64,000 nucleotides of DNA, taken from the NCBI GenBank assembly GCA_964603725.1, contig CAZRWW010000023.1, positions 1 through 64,000 on the forward strand, read 5' to 3'. Of the stretch, positions 17,259 through 26,060 are shown one piece after another. Positions within the stretch are counted from its first letter, which is position 1. Every line of letters starts with the position of its first letter. Below the pieces are notes generated by a model. That model was not told the DNA's origin and did not search any database. It saw only the letters and a list, made by a program, of their open reading frames with translations. The translations under genes and the position numbers were made by a program. This DNA is from CAZDKK01 sp964603725. GTDB taxonomy: Bacteria > Eisenbacteria > RBG-16-71-46 > CAIMUX01 > WJJG01.

Positions 17259-18433
17259 TGACTCCGGGCGAGACCAGAGTCATCCACTTCTTCTACAGCG
17301 GTCCGTCCGGCGCCAGCGCCGTGGCTGTGAGCCTGGCCGTGCGCCTCGCGGGCCGGCTGCCCCAGGAGGCGATTCTCTACGGCGTGCCGGCGCCCCGCGA
17401 GACCTACGTGCGCGCCCTGGACGAGCGGGCTGTGCCGTGGAGACACACGCCCAAGGCGCCCGGGCCGCGACCGGACGCCTATGCGCGCGCCGCGCGGCTC
17501 CTGGCCGCACGCGCGCGCGGCGGCGGCATCCTCATCGTTCATGGCTTGCAGCTCTTTCCCGTGCTGGCCGCCCTGCGACTGTGGCCTCGACGCGTGCCGG
17601 TGGTGGGCTACGTGCACGGTCCAACCGAGGAGCTGCGCGGCCCGGGTATCTGGCGCGCCCTGGGATCCGTCTGGCTCGCCGATCACCTGATCTGCGTCAC
17701 CGAGGAGCTCCGCCGCCTCGTGGGCCGACTTCCCCTCTGCGGCCGGGCCGCGCGCGGCGCGGCGCTGGTGACCAACGGCGTGGACGCGGACTTCTGGCGG
17801 CCTGCCCCGGCCCGGCGCCCGCCCGAACCGCGCGAGCTGCGACTCTGCTTCTCGGGGGCCCTGACCGCCAGAAAGCGCGCCGGCCTCGCGCTGGACGCCC
17901 TGGCCGAGCTCCGCCGGCAGGGCGTGGCGGGCCGCCTGGAAATCTGCGGCGACGGCCCCGAGCGCATTCGGTTGCAGCGTCGCGCCGCCGCCTTGGGTCT
18001 GCAGGGCGCGGTCGTGTTCCGAGGCCTGCTCGCCCCGGACCTCCTGCGCGACACGCTGGCGTCCAGTCATGTTCTCATCCACCCCAGCCGATCAGAGGGG
18101 CTGAGTCTGGCGGTGCTGGAGGCGCTGGCGTGCGGCTGCCCCGTGGTCCTGTGCCCCGAGGCGCGTGCCCGCGCGGCTGCCACCGGCATTGGCCCCGAGA
18201 CGGGCGTCGCGATCGCCGCGGAGGCGACCGCGGGCGGCCTGGCGGCGGCGGTGCGCACCTTTGTGGACCAGCCCGGTGCATGGGCCGGCCAGGCCGACAC
18301 CGCCCGGCGCGCCGTGCTGGCCGGTTTCGGTGTGGACGAGCAGGCCGAGCGCTTCCTGGCGGCGCTGCGGGGCTGGTGGCCGGGGATCGCCCCGGCGGAG
18401 CAGGGAGCAGCAAGGCCCCGGTTGGCGCCTTGA
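17258..18433 (+). CDS. GT4-type glycosyltransferase
   Basis: A 391-residue cytoplasmic or membrane-associated retaining glycosyltransferase with two Rossmann-like domains (GT-B). N-terminal: RVIHFFYSGPSGASAVAVSLA and PVVGYVHGPTEEL. C-terminal nucleotide-sugar domain: LRLCFSGALTARKRAGLAL, RLEICGDGPER, VFRGLL and the donor-binding HPSRSEGLSLAVLEALACGCP, with the E-x7-E of family GT4. The sugar and acceptor are unknown. Start chosen at the ATG in the TGATG overlap with a tiny upstream frame; an in-frame start 19 codons earlier overlaps a putative -10 (GATAAT, 17197-17202) and is less likely. Divergent from xdhC. Confidence 0.9.
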   Translation: MTPGETRVIHFFYSGPSGASAVAVSLAVRLAGRLPQEAILYGVPAPRETYVRALDERAVPWRHTPKAPGPRPDAYARAARLLAARARGGGILIVHGLQLFPVLAALRLWPRRVPVVGYVHGPTEELRGPGIWRALGSVWLADHLICVTEELRRLVGRLPLCGRAARGAALVTNGVDADFWRPAPARRPPEPRELRLCFSGALTARKRAGLALDALAELRRQGVAGRLEICGDGPERIRLQRRAAALGLQGAVVFRGLLAPDLLRDTLASSHVLIHPSRSEGLSLAVLEALACGCPVVLCPEARARAAATGIGPETGVAIAAEATAGGLAAAVRTFVDQPGAWAGQADTARRAVLAGFGVDEQAERFLAALRGWWPGIAPAEQGAARPRLAP

Positions 18434-18459
18434 CAAGGCTCCGGTGAAGGCGCTCTATT
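18430..18459 (+). promoter_or_regulatory. candidate sigma70 promoter for DUF486 gene
   Basis: A perfect -35 TTGACA (18430-18435) and a TCTATT -10 (18454-18459) are 18 bases apart. They overlap the glycosyltransferase stop codon and lie about 70 bases before the DUF486 start. The -10 matches the consensus at four of six positions. Confidence 0.45.
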
Positions 18460-18529
18460 CCCCGCTCATTCAGCGGAAGTCGCGGGCCGGCGCCGGCCGG
18501 CGGGAAGGTCGGGCAAACGGAGAACATCC

Positions 18530-18886
18530 ATGCAGAAGCTCACGCCGATCATGTTGCTGGTGGGCTCGAACCTCTTCATGACCTATGCGTGGTACGGGCA
18601 CCTGAAGGACCTGCGCTACAAGCCGCTCCTGGTCGTGATCGTGCTTAGTTGGTCGGTTGCGTTTCTGGAGTACTGCCTGCAGGTTCCAGCCAATCGCATC
18701 GGGTTCCAGCACTTCTCGCTGAGCCAGCTCAAGGTGATCCAGGAAGTGATCACGATGGGTGTCTTCGCCGGCTTCTGCACATTCTACATGAAGCAGCGGC
18801 TGTCGCTCGACTACCTCTGGGCGTCGCTGTGCCTGGTGGCCGCGGCGTACTTCATGTTCCGAGGCGTTCGCCCGGTCACGGGGTGA
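18530..18886 (+). CDS. DUF486 (DMT-like) small membrane protein
   Basis: A 118-residue inner-membrane protein with four hydrophobic helices. Text such as LMVGSN-like LLVGSNLFMTYAWYGHLK, SWSVAFLEYCLQVPANRIG and FSLSQLKVIQEVIT is characteristic of DUF486, a member of the drug/metabolite transporter superfamily. At half the size of full DMT carriers it would act as a dimer. No substrate is known for the family. GGAG lies 7 bases before the ATG. Convergent with the poly-gamma-glutamate hydrolase-like gene; it may have its own promoter. Confidence 0.93.
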   Translation: MQKLTPIMLLVGSNLFMTYAWYGHLKDLRYKPLLVVIVLSWSVAFLEYCLQVPANRIGFQHFSLSQLKVIQEVITMGVFAGFCTFYMKQRLSLDYLWASLCLVAAAYFMFRGVRPVTG

Positions 18887-18900
18887 GCGCTTTCCGCGGC

Positions 18901-19542
18901 TCAGGCGCCCGGCGCGGCCGGCGACGCCGCCCGCGCCTCGGTCGCCGGCAGCACCGCCCGGATGGCCCCGACGAAGGCAGCGAATGACGCGGTTCTGACC
19001 TGGCGCTCGGAGGCGCGCAGTCCCGCGAACATCCCGACCCGCAGCCCCCGGCTCAGCTCGAGCTGCAGTCCCCGCCCGCCCGCGCAGCGATTGCAGATGT
19101 TGGCCCGATCGGTGCCGCCGTGCACCGTGGTGTCTTGAGCGACCCGAAAGCCGGCCGCCGATAGTGATTGTTCAGCCGCTCCGCGCAGCTCCTCGTGCAG
19201 GCCTCCCAGGTAGACGATCTCCCGCCGCTCGGCGCAGCCGTGGACCGTGACGGCCGCTTGAACATACTCGAGCAGATCGAGACACGCCGGATCATCGAAA
19301 CGGGTGCTGGCGATGTGGAGAGCACCATTGCGCCAGCGGCGGAGCCCCTCGAAGCAGTAGAGCGAGAATTCGGACCCGGCAATCGCCGTCGCGATCTCGG
19401 ACGTCCCGGGCTCGATCCCGCCCCCGTGGGGCGCGAGCAGGGCCACGGCCGATGAGCGAGGCACAACAATGTGGCGCCAGTCGTGATGCTCGCGCTGCCG
19501 GCCAGCCAGCTCGTCAAAGCTCCTGTACCTGACTCGCAACAC
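18901..19542 (-). CDS. poly-gamma-glutamate hydrolase family protein
   Basis: A 213-residue protein resembling phage/Bacillus poly-gamma-glutamate hydrolases (PghP, zinc amidohydrolase fold). Signature text: LLAPHGGGIEPGTSEIA (zinc-ligand His and Glu), SLYCFEGLRRW, LHIASTRFDDP, AVTVHGC (a second His) and VYLGGLHEEL. The chosen start is GTG, giving MLRVRYRSFDELAG, because GGAGG sits 7 bases upstream. Longer frames add a basic, low-quality leader with no RBS, so no signal peptide is seen and the protein is probably cytoplasmic or released by another route. No poly-gamma-glutamate synthesis genes or phage genes are in view. Confidence 0.85.
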   Translation of the reverse strand: MLRVRYRSFDELAGRQREHHDWRHIVVPRSSAVALLAPHGGGIEPGTSEIATAIAGSEFSLYCFEGLRRWRNGALHIASTRFDDPACLDLLEYVQAAVTVHGCAERREIVYLGGLHEELRGAAEQSLSAAGFRVAQDTTVHGGTDRANICNRCAGGRGLQLELSRGLRVGMFAGLRASERQVRTASFAAFVGAIRAVLPATEARAASPAAPGA

Positions 19543-19855
19543 CTGACCACCTCCGGTCGGCGCGACCCTTGGGTCCGAGATCACCGGCGACAACGGTACC
19601 CCACCGCCGCGCGGCGCGCGACCGGCGATTCGGGTCGCGCGCGGGAGCACGCCGAGCGGGTTCGCGCCTGCGCCCCGGTACCGCCCTGCCTGGGGCAACA
19701 AAGCTGCGACAAGCGGATTCGGCGTCGACCCTGGAACTTGCCGCGCGCGGAGAGGTTTGTCTCCCAACCAGCGCGAGCGCGTTTTCGCGAGGGATCGCGC
19801 TCGCGGTGGGGCAGTGTTCACAAGCAGCCACATGATCAGAGCTAGGGGGATGAAG
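19543..19855. other. 313-bp divergent intergenic region with hairpin
   Basis: It separates the hydrolase gene (minus) from the PEP-CTERM gene (plus). I see no gene in it. The clear structure is a perfect 10-bp inverted repeat, CGCGAGCGCG (19772-19781) with CGCGCTCGCG (19796-19805), separated by a 14-base loop. It lies about 50 bases upstream of the PEP-CTERM start, where it could sit in the 5' leader or act as an operator. Confidence 0.55.
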
Positions 19856-20575
19856 ATGAGTGCAAGAAGACTGGCAATGGCAGCGCTGGCGGTGTTCCTC
19901 GTTCCTTCCATGTCGCAAGCATGGGTTGTCTACATGGATCCCGAGTATTCCTACAACTACAACCCCTTCGTCGGCGACTTCTACACGCCGGTGAAAACCG
20001 TTCTCAACTCCGGATACGGGCCGTGGCAGGGCTATGACCAAGGCGGCGACTATATTGCCGACTTCTACTGCCTGGACTTGACCACGGGGATGTACGGCCA
20101 CCCTCGCAACTGGGACGTCTACTTCACGGACGCCGTTCCCGCGGGCGTGCGCGCCTGGGGGATCTCCGACTTCGGGCTGGGCTGGGCGTCTCACTTGTAC
20201 AACACATATGGCGTCCCCCTCTACAACCAGAACACCACGGATGACCAGCTCGCGCGCGCGGCGCTCCAGATCGCGGTCTGGGAGGCGATCTACGACGGCG
20301 CGCCCGGCTACGCCTGGGATCTGGACGCGGGCAACTTCCGGGTTCTGTCGCTCGACAACATGTCGTACTTCGGCCATTCGGCCGCGAGCTTCGTGGATTC
20401 CTACGTGGCGCCCTTCCTCAACGACCGCGCGCAGGCCGTCGCGACGTACTGGGACAGCGGTCAGGACCAGGACCTGTTGGGGCCCAATCCGATTCCGGAG
20501 CCGACGTCGTTGGCGCTGTTGGGTCTGGGCCTCGCGGGGTCAGCGCTCCTGCTGCGCAAGCGGCAGCGGGCCTAG
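19856..20575 (+). CDS. PEP-CTERM surface protein with possible thioester domain
   Basis: A 239-residue exported protein. The signal peptide ends near MSQAWVV (residue 22). The C-terminus is a textbook PEP-CTERM sorting signal: PIPEPTSLALLGLGLAGS, a hydrophobic helix and a basic tail (RKRQRA). Exosortase normally processes this; none is in the window. The mature part contains DFYCLDLTT (Cys72) and AALQIAVWEAIYD (Gln138), an arrangement that in other surface proteins marks an internal Cys-Gln thioester. ATG at 19856 is preferred because AGGGGG is 6 bases upstream; another ATG lies two codons earlier. Function is probably extracellular matrix or adhesion. Confidence 0.88.
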   Translation: MSARRLAMAALAVFLVPSMSQAWVVYMDPEYSYNYNPFVGDFYTPVKTVLNSGYGPWQGYDQGGDYIADFYCLDLTTGMYGHPRNWDVYFTDAVPAGVRAWGISDFGLGWASHLYNTYGVPLYNQNTTDDQLARAALQIAVWEAIYDGAPGYAWDLDAGNFRVLSLDNMSYFGHSAASFVDSYVAPFLNDRAQAVATYWDSGQDQDLLGPNPIPEPTSLALLGLGLAGSALLLRKRQRA

Positions 20576-20582
20576 CGCCGCG

Positions 20583-20603
20583 GCCGGCGGGGACGCCGCC
20601 GGC
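20583..20603. terminator. GC hairpin between convergent genes
   Basis: A perfect 8-bp stem, GCCGGCGG with CCGCCGGC, has a 5-base loop (GGACG). It fills the gap between the PEP-CTERM stop codon and the stop codon of the opposing TPR gene. No T-tract follows, so it may be a weak or factor-assisted terminator. Confidence 0.4.
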
Positions 20604-22801
20604 TACGATCCGGTCGGCCCTGGAGCCGCCGCGCAGACGAACATCCGCCCCTGGGCATACAGCGCCTGGCGTTCGCGCATGCCCCGCGCGGCGCTTTCCG
20701 ATCCAGCCGCGCTCGCCAGGGCGGCGGCGCGCTCGGCCGTGCGCACGGCTTCTTCGAACCGCCCGGCGGCGGCGTAGGCGGCGGCCAGCGTGTCGAGGAT
20801 GCCCGGGTCCTGGCGGCCGGTCCGCTGCGCCAGGCCCTCGGCCAGGCGTATGGCCGCGGCGGCATCGCGCGCGGCCGCATCGGGGTGCGTCGCCAGAATC
20901 CAGGCCTCGGCGTTCTGGGGCGCCAGCCAGGCGGGATTGAGCCGTGACGCCGCACGGAAGCTGGCCAGCGCCTCGTTGAGCCGCCCGGCGCCCAGCAGGA
21001 CGACCCCCAGCGCGTTGTGGGTTTCGGCTTCCCTGGGAAGGAACCCCAGGACCCGGCGATAGCTTTCGGCCGCTTCCTGCAGTCGGCCGGCCGCCTGCAG
21101 GGTCCGACCGAGATTGCGCTGCGCGTCGACATAGGCCGGGCGGATCTCGAGCGCGCGCCGGTAGCGCCCTTCCGCCTCCGGCAGCCGGCCGGCCTGGTAC
21201 AGGACGTTGCCCAGGTTGTACTGCGCGGCGGCGTATTGCGGATCGAGGCGAATCGCCTCCCCCAGCCAGGCCTCGGCCCCGCTCAGATCGCCCTGCCGGG
21301 CCAGCAGGCAGCCCAGGTTGTTCCTGGCCTCCGCCGAGCCGGGATTCAGGCGCGCGGACCGCTCCGTGTGCTCCCGCGCCTCGTCGATGCGTCCGGCCGC
21401 CTCGAGCGCCGCCCCCAGGTTGAGATGGGCGCCGGCGTTGAGCGGCCGCTTGCGGACCGTATCGGTCCAGATGGACAGCTCGCTACGATAGTCGCGGTTG
21501 CGATCGAAGGTGGCGTACCCCAGCGCACCCGCAATCAGCACTCCCAGCCCGACGCCCAGCGCCATGCCCGGCGCCATCCCCAGCGCCATGCCCGGCGCCA
21601 TCCCCGGCGCCATGCCCGGCGCGACGCCCCGCGCGCGCTTCCCGATCAGCGCGTAGGCGCCGGCGACGACCAGCGTCACGACCGCCGCCAGCGGCAGGTA
21701 CATGCGCTGCTCGAAGGCCAGGTCTCGGATCGGAATGATGCTCGAGGTGGGCGCCAGGATGACGAAGTACCAGGCTCCCAGGAACCCGACCGGCCGCAGC
21801 CGCACGCACGCCCAGACCGCGCCGATCGCGAGCGCGAGCAGGATCAGGCCGGGTACGATCGCCTGCGCCGGCTGGGCGATGGGCCACTCGTAGTCCAGCA
21901 CGAGCGGGCTCGGCCAGAGGGCGAGGCGCAGGTAGTGCAGGATGACTTGGGGTTGCGTGAGCGCGTACTGCAGCGGCGTGATCGAGAGCCGCTCCATTCC
22001 CAGCGCCCCGATACCGGTCAGGCCCACCTGGACGGCCAGCAACGCCATGCAACCGGTCAGCCCGGCGTACAGGCCCCACGACCGGCGGAGCGTTTCGCGC
22101 GCGCCGCGGTGCACGAACATCCGATCGTAGAGCCAAACGAGCGGCGGGGCCGCGGCAATGACCTCCTTGCTGCCCACGCCCGCCAGGCAAGCCGCGACCG
22201 CCGCCGCGTGCCAGCGCCGCGGGTGCGCCGACTGCCAGCCGCGGATCGCGCAGTAGAACGTCAGCAGAAAGAAGAGCCCCATGAGCGACTCGCAGCGCTG
22301 GATGATGTAGGTCACCGACTGGGTCTGGAGCGGGTGCACCGCCCAGATGAGTGCGATGGCCCCGGCCAGCGAGGTCGCGGCCGCGTCGAACCGCTCGCGC
22401 AAGGGGGCTGCCAGCAGCGTGCGCCGCACGATCCCCATCAGCGCCAGCGCGCCCAGGATGTGGATCAGCGCGTTCAGGGCATGGTAGCTCCAGACCTGCT
22501 CGCCGCTCACCGCGTGATTGAGCGCGAGGGACAGGATGACGACCGGCCGCCCGGCGATGCCCACCGGCGCGTCCGCGAAGAGGCGCTGCAGCGGCCAGAG
22601 GCTGCGCAGCGCATCGTTTTCGACAATGTTGGGGATGTCGTCGAGGATGAAAGGCCCGTGCAAGCTGTTGCTGTAGGCGAGCGCGACGGCGGCGATGATC
22701 AAGGCCGCCGCGAGGCGCACGCCGCGCCGGCCGGCGCGCTCGGCGCCGCCCGGCGGCGTTCGGCCGCCCGGCAGAGGGCCTGCGTTCATCGCGCGCACCA
22801 C
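20603..22801 (-). CDS. TMTC-like polytopic membrane protein with TPR domain
   Basis: A 732-residue membrane protein. About ten hydrophobic helices span residues 25-430. The first loop has NSLHGPFILDDIPNIVEND, the acidic motif typical of GT-C glycosyltransferases of the TMTC/DUF1736 type. HPLQTQSVTYIIQRCESLM is another family hallmark. From about residue 470 there are seven or more TPR units (for example AAAQYNLGNVLYQAGRLPEAEGRYRRAL). Eukaryotic TMTCs O-mannosylate surface proteins; the bacterial substrate is unknown. The helix before the TPRs holds four-residue MAPG/MALG repeats. Start is GTG with GGGAG 5 bases upstream. Probably glycosylates exported proteins (inference). Confidence 0.88.
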   Translation of the reverse strand: MVRAMNAGPLPGGRTPPGGAERAGRRGVRLAAALIIAAVALAYSNSLHGPFILDDIPNIVENDALRSLWPLQRLFADAPVGIAGRPVVILSLALNHAVSGEQVWSYHALNALIHILGALALMGIVRRTLLAAPLRERFDAAATSLAGAIALIWAVHPLQTQSVTYIIQRCESLMGLFFLLTFYCAIRGWQSAHPRRWHAAAVAACLAGVGSKEVIAAAPPLVWLYDRMFVHRGARETLRRSWGLYAGLTGCMALLAVQVGLTGIGALGMERLSITPLQYALTQPQVILHYLRLALWPSPLVLDYEWPIAQPAQAIVPGLILLALAIGAVWACVRLRPVGFLGAWYFVILAPTSSIIPIRDLAFEQRMYLPLAAVVTLVVAGAYALIGKRARGVAPGMAPGMAPGMALGMAPGMALGVGLGVLIAGALGYATFDRNRDYRSELSIWTDTVRKRPLNAGAHLNLGAALEAAGRIDEAREHTERSARLNPGSAEARNNLGCLLARQGDLSGAEAWLGEAIRLDPQYAAAQYNLGNVLYQAGRLPEAEGRYRRALEIRPAYVDAQRNLGRTLQAAGRLQEAAESYRRVLGFLPREAETHNALGVVLLGAGRLNEALASFRAASRLNPAWLAPQNAEAWILATHPDAAARDAAAAIRLAEGLAQRTGRQDPGILDTLAAAYAAAGRFEEAVRTAERAAALASAAGSESAARGMRERQALYAQGRMFVCAAAPGPTGS
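21549..21632. repeat. 12-bp in-frame tandem repeat (MAPG units)
   Basis: Seven copies of a 12-bp unit (consensus GCCATGCCCGGC on the plus strand) encode repeated GMAP/GMAL tetrapeptides in the last membrane-flanking segment of the TMTC-like protein. The array keeps frame and likely varies in copy number between strains. Confidence 0.8.
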
Positions 22802-22913
22802 CGCGTCTCCCTGCGGTCAGGGGCGGGCAAGATCACCTGCCCGCCCCTCTCTCAACGCTCCGCTACGGAACGGCGCGTCGAACATCCTTGAGCCGGGCTC
22901 ATGGCCCGCGGCG

Positions 22914-25883
22914 CTAGCGCGCCAGCATCATCACCTTGCGCTCCGCCAGGCTCCGCCCGCCCGCATCGAGGCGCATCAGATAGAGCCCCGATCCGAGCGG
23001 CCGGCCGGCGTTGTCGTGGCCATCCCAGCGCAGGACCCCCTCCGCCGGGGCTCGTCCGGCTTGCACGACCGACACCTGGCGGCCGGTCGCATCGAAGATG
23101 CGCAGGACAATCCCGGCCGGGCGATTGAGCTGATAGTGCACGCCGGCGCCGACGCCCGCGATGCACGGGCTCGGGCTGCACAGCAGGCGCGTGCACCGGA
23201 GGAGACCCAGCACGAGCTCGCGCTCCTCCATGACGCCCGAGGCCGGGTTCATCGAGCGGACCACGACGTCGTCGATGTACCACCCTTCGCGACCGGTGTT
23301 GCCGTCGCTCCCGAACCTGAAGCGCACCCGCACGTCCTCGAGCTCATGCGCCGACAGGTCGAAGGCGAGCTCGGTCCAGGCGCTCGCCCCCGAGAAGACC
23401 GGGGTGCCGGCCGGGAACGGCCCCGGCTGGCTGCTCGCGCGGATCGTGTGCGTGTAGCCCCCTTGCGGCGCGATCTGCGTCCACGGCCCCCCGCCCACCG
23501 ACAGCTCGACCAGGCCGCCGTCGTAGGCCTGGCCCGGGTAGCTGCTGCTGACCTCGGCCTCGATCCAGTGCCACAGCGTCAGGGACCCCGACTCTCCCAG
23601 GGTGAACGACGGCGATTCCAGCGCCGCATCCAGCAGGTTGGCGTAGGTGCCCGTCCCGGCCGCGCCGCACTTCCAGCTCGTCGTGCCGCCGGTGGTGTGG
23701 TTCCGCTGGGTCGAGAGGTGCCACTGGTCCTGATAGCCCCCCGTGACGGCGTGGTGCAGCCAGTCGCCCTGGCCCGATTCCATCGCATCCGCGAAGACGG
23801 TGACGAACGGCGCCACGCGGAAGCTGTAGAGCTCCGCCGGCGCTCCCGGCGGATCGACCGAGCTGTTGCCGCCTTGGTCCCTGGCGAAGACGTAGTACTG
23901 CACCGTGGTCTCGAGCGGCTGGCCGGGGATCTCCGCCCGGTAGCGGTCCTGGCCGACCGCCGTCATGGGCAGCGCCTGGAATGTCGGACCCCCGGCGCGA
24001 TAGTAGAGCGTCTTGTGCGTGATGCCGCTCAGGTCGGTGATCGTGCTCTCGATCGGGTAGGGCCCGATGGGATCGGGCGTGTTCGGGTGCTGGGTCGTGT
24101 TGGTGATCCGCGGCCCGGCGATGTCGGTGAGCGAGAAGTCGACCGTCGTGATCTGCCCGATCACGATCGGCACATAGTCCGAGGTGTCGGGCGCAAAGCT
24201 CTCGTGCGACACGGCGACGCGGTAGCTGCCCGGATTCACATAGCCGCTGTAGAAGCCCTGCGCGTTCGTCATCAGCGTGGCGCCGGCCCCGATCACGGTG
24301 ATCTGCGCGTTGGGGATGGGCGTGTCGCCCGCCGTGGCGTTGGTCACGGTGCCCTGCAGGATGCCGCGCTCGAAGCTCTCGGGGATGAGCTGGATGTTGA
24401 CGACGGTGGCGGTGGCGCCGCCGGTGGTCACCTGCAGGGTCTTGCCGAAGTAGCCCTCGGCGCTCACCATCAGGGTGATCGTCTGCTGCGCCGCCGGGCG
24501 CACGCGGCAGAAGTAGCCGGTCGAGGCCTCGGTCAGCATGTCCCAGAGCTCGCCGCCGCCGTAGACGCCCATGATCTCGGGGATGTGGATCGTCGCCTCG
24601 AGCGGAATGCCCGCGATCGAGTCGGTCACGGTGCCCTGGACGGAAGGTCCCCACAGTCGCTTGGCGAGCCAGATGCTACCGGGCAGGATCTGCTGCACCT
24701 CCGCCAGCATTGCCGTGCCGCTGGGAATGAAATCGGTGGCCGTCTCGACCGTGAAGGCAGCCGCCCCCAGAACGCCGTAGAAGTAATCCTTCGAGGACCC
24801 CGTCGGCGTGGTGGACTGCATCGGCGTATAACCGATGCGATTGCCATACTCGACCGCCACCTCGAGCACCGCCGGCTCCGCGAGCACGCTGTAGCCGAAG
24901 GGATAGAGGACCTGCCGGCCGTAGCTGTGGTAGGTGGGGTTGATCGCCGGCCGGTGCGCAAGGCACAGGTCGCGCAGGGCGGTGGTTTCGGGCGCGCGGA
25001 AGGGATACGGCCCGCCGTAGGTTTCGTCGCTCCAGCCCCCGGCGGCCCAGTGCCAATCGTAGTTGCGGTTGAGGTCGATGCCCTCGTAGTTGTCGACGTG
25101 ATGGTTCTGGTTGTAGTCGAAGAGGTTCTTGCGCCACCACGGATCAACGCTCTCGACCCACTGGTGGCCGTCCGGATTGAGCATCGGCACGATCCAGGTC
25201 TCGGTCGTGTTCACCACCTGGGTGATCTCGGGATCGACGCCGTAGTTCTGGCAGAAGTGGCGCGCCACGGCGAGCGAGATCTCGGTGCTGACCGGCTCGC
25301 GGGCGTGGTGCCGGCCGTCGTAGACGATGCAGGGCTCTGGCTCGTCGATGCCCGGGTTGTCGGAGATGCGCAACGCCCAGATGTCGTAGGCATACGCGAA
25401 GTTGTCCCACCACCAGATCCGGCTCTCGGCCTCGCCGATCTGGTACAGACGGCAGATCCCCGGATAGCTTGCCGCCAGCGTGTTCAACTCGTCGAGCATC
25501 TCCTGGTAGGTGTGATACTGCGGGTCCAGGTTGCCCTCATCGCCCGCCCCGCGCGCGCCGGGGAAGAGGTCGCGATCGAGCGGCCGCCAGGCGTAGCCCA
25601 TCCGCTCCAGTCGCTCGGTGTCGCCGGGGCGCGCCAGCAGCTCCGCGTACCCGTCGCCGCGGAAGGCGACATCGAAGCCCGCCGCTTCCAGCTCATCGAT
25701 GTCGCTCGCGGCCACGCCGTCGACGCGGACGGCCAGCGGCTCGCCGGTGGCACCACGGGCCTGGACGGGCGTCACGGCGCCCAGCGCCAGGACGAGCCCA
25801 AGGATGATAACGAACGCGGCGCCGGCCCGGCCGGCCGCCGGCGATCCGGTGAAACGCGAGCTGTTGCGGTTCGGGTGACGCAT
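22914..25883 (-). CDS. secreted M14 zinc carboxypeptidase with Ig-like and FlgD-like domains
   Basis: A 989-residue exported metallopeptidase. After a signal segment (GAAFVIILGLVLALGAVTPVQA) and a propeptide-like region come the M14 residues. YDGRHHAREPVSTE supplies the first His and Glu zinc ligands. Then come MLNPDGHQW, GIDLNRNYDWHW (the substrate-binding Asn-Arg), TYHSYGRQVLYPFG (third ligand His) and AFTVETATDF (the general-base Glu). Two carboxypeptidase-regulatory-like folds follow (about 410-590), then an Ig-like domain, a jelly-roll/MAM-like module (about 740-880) and the FlgD/T9SS-like tail (IFDATGRQVSVVQAG, WDGHDNAG, GLYLMRLDAGG). The ATG has GGGGGAG 2 bases upstream. It would trim peptides outside the cell. 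Confidence 0.93.
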   Translation of the reverse strand: MRHPNRNSSRFTGSPAAGRAGAAFVIILGLVLALGAVTPVQARGATGEPLAVRVDGVAASDIDELEAAGFDVAFRGDGYAELLARPGDTERLERMGYAWRPLDRDLFPGARGAGDEGNLDPQYHTYQEMLDELNTLAASYPGICRLYQIGEAESRIWWWDNFAYAYDIWALRISDNPGIDEPEPCIVYDGRHHAREPVSTEISLAVARHFCQNYGVDPEITQVVNTTETWIVPMLNPDGHQWVESVDPWWRKNLFDYNQNHHVDNYEGIDLNRNYDWHWAAGGWSDETYGGPYPFRAPETTALRDLCLAHRPAINPTYHSYGRQVLYPFGYSVLAEPAVLEVAVEYGNRIGYTPMQSTTPTGSSKDYFYGVLGAAAFTVETATDFIPSGTAMLAEVQQILPGSIWLAKRLWGPSVQGTVTDSIAGIPLEATIHIPEIMGVYGGGELWDMLTEASTGYFCRVRPAAQQTITLMVSAEGYFGKTLQVTTGGATATVVNIQLIPESFERGILQGTVTNATAGDTPIPNAQITVIGAGATLMTNAQGFYSGYVNPGSYRVAVSHESFAPDTSDYVPIVIGQITTVDFSLTDIAGPRITNTTQHPNTPDPIGPYPIESTITDLSGITHKTLYYRAGGPTFQALPMTAVGQDRYRAEIPGQPLETTVQYYVFARDQGGNSSVDPPGAPAELYSFRVAPFVTVFADAMESGQGDWLHHAVTGGYQDQWHLSTQRNHTTGGTTSWKCGAAGTGTYANLLDAALESPSFTLGESGSLTLWHWIEAEVSSSYPGQAYDGGLVELSVGGGPWTQIAPQGGYTHTIRASSQPGPFPAGTPVFSGASAWTELAFDLSAHELEDVRVRFRFGSDGNTGREGWYIDDVVVRSMNPASGVMEERELVLGLLRCTRLLCSPSPCIAGVGAGVHYQLNRPAGIVLRIFDATGRQVSVVQAGRAPAEGVLRWDGHDNAGRPLGSGLYLMRLDAGGRSLAERKVMMLAR

Positions 25884-26060
25884 GACTCCCCCTGCTGCCC
25901 GACTCCTGCCGGCGCCGGCCACCGCGGGCGAGGCCGTGAACGGCAGTCTGGCGCGAGCGGCCGGCGATCTTCCCTGCCGCCGGCGGCCCGATCGCCCAAC
26001 CGGGCCCGGGACAATGATATCACGAGGCCGGCGGCGGTCGCCGGTGCTTTGTGGATGGGC

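Noticed and set aside
18901..19542. Prophage remnant suggested by the poly-gamma-glutamate hydrolase
   Set aside because: No other phage gene, integrase or attachment site is seen nearby.
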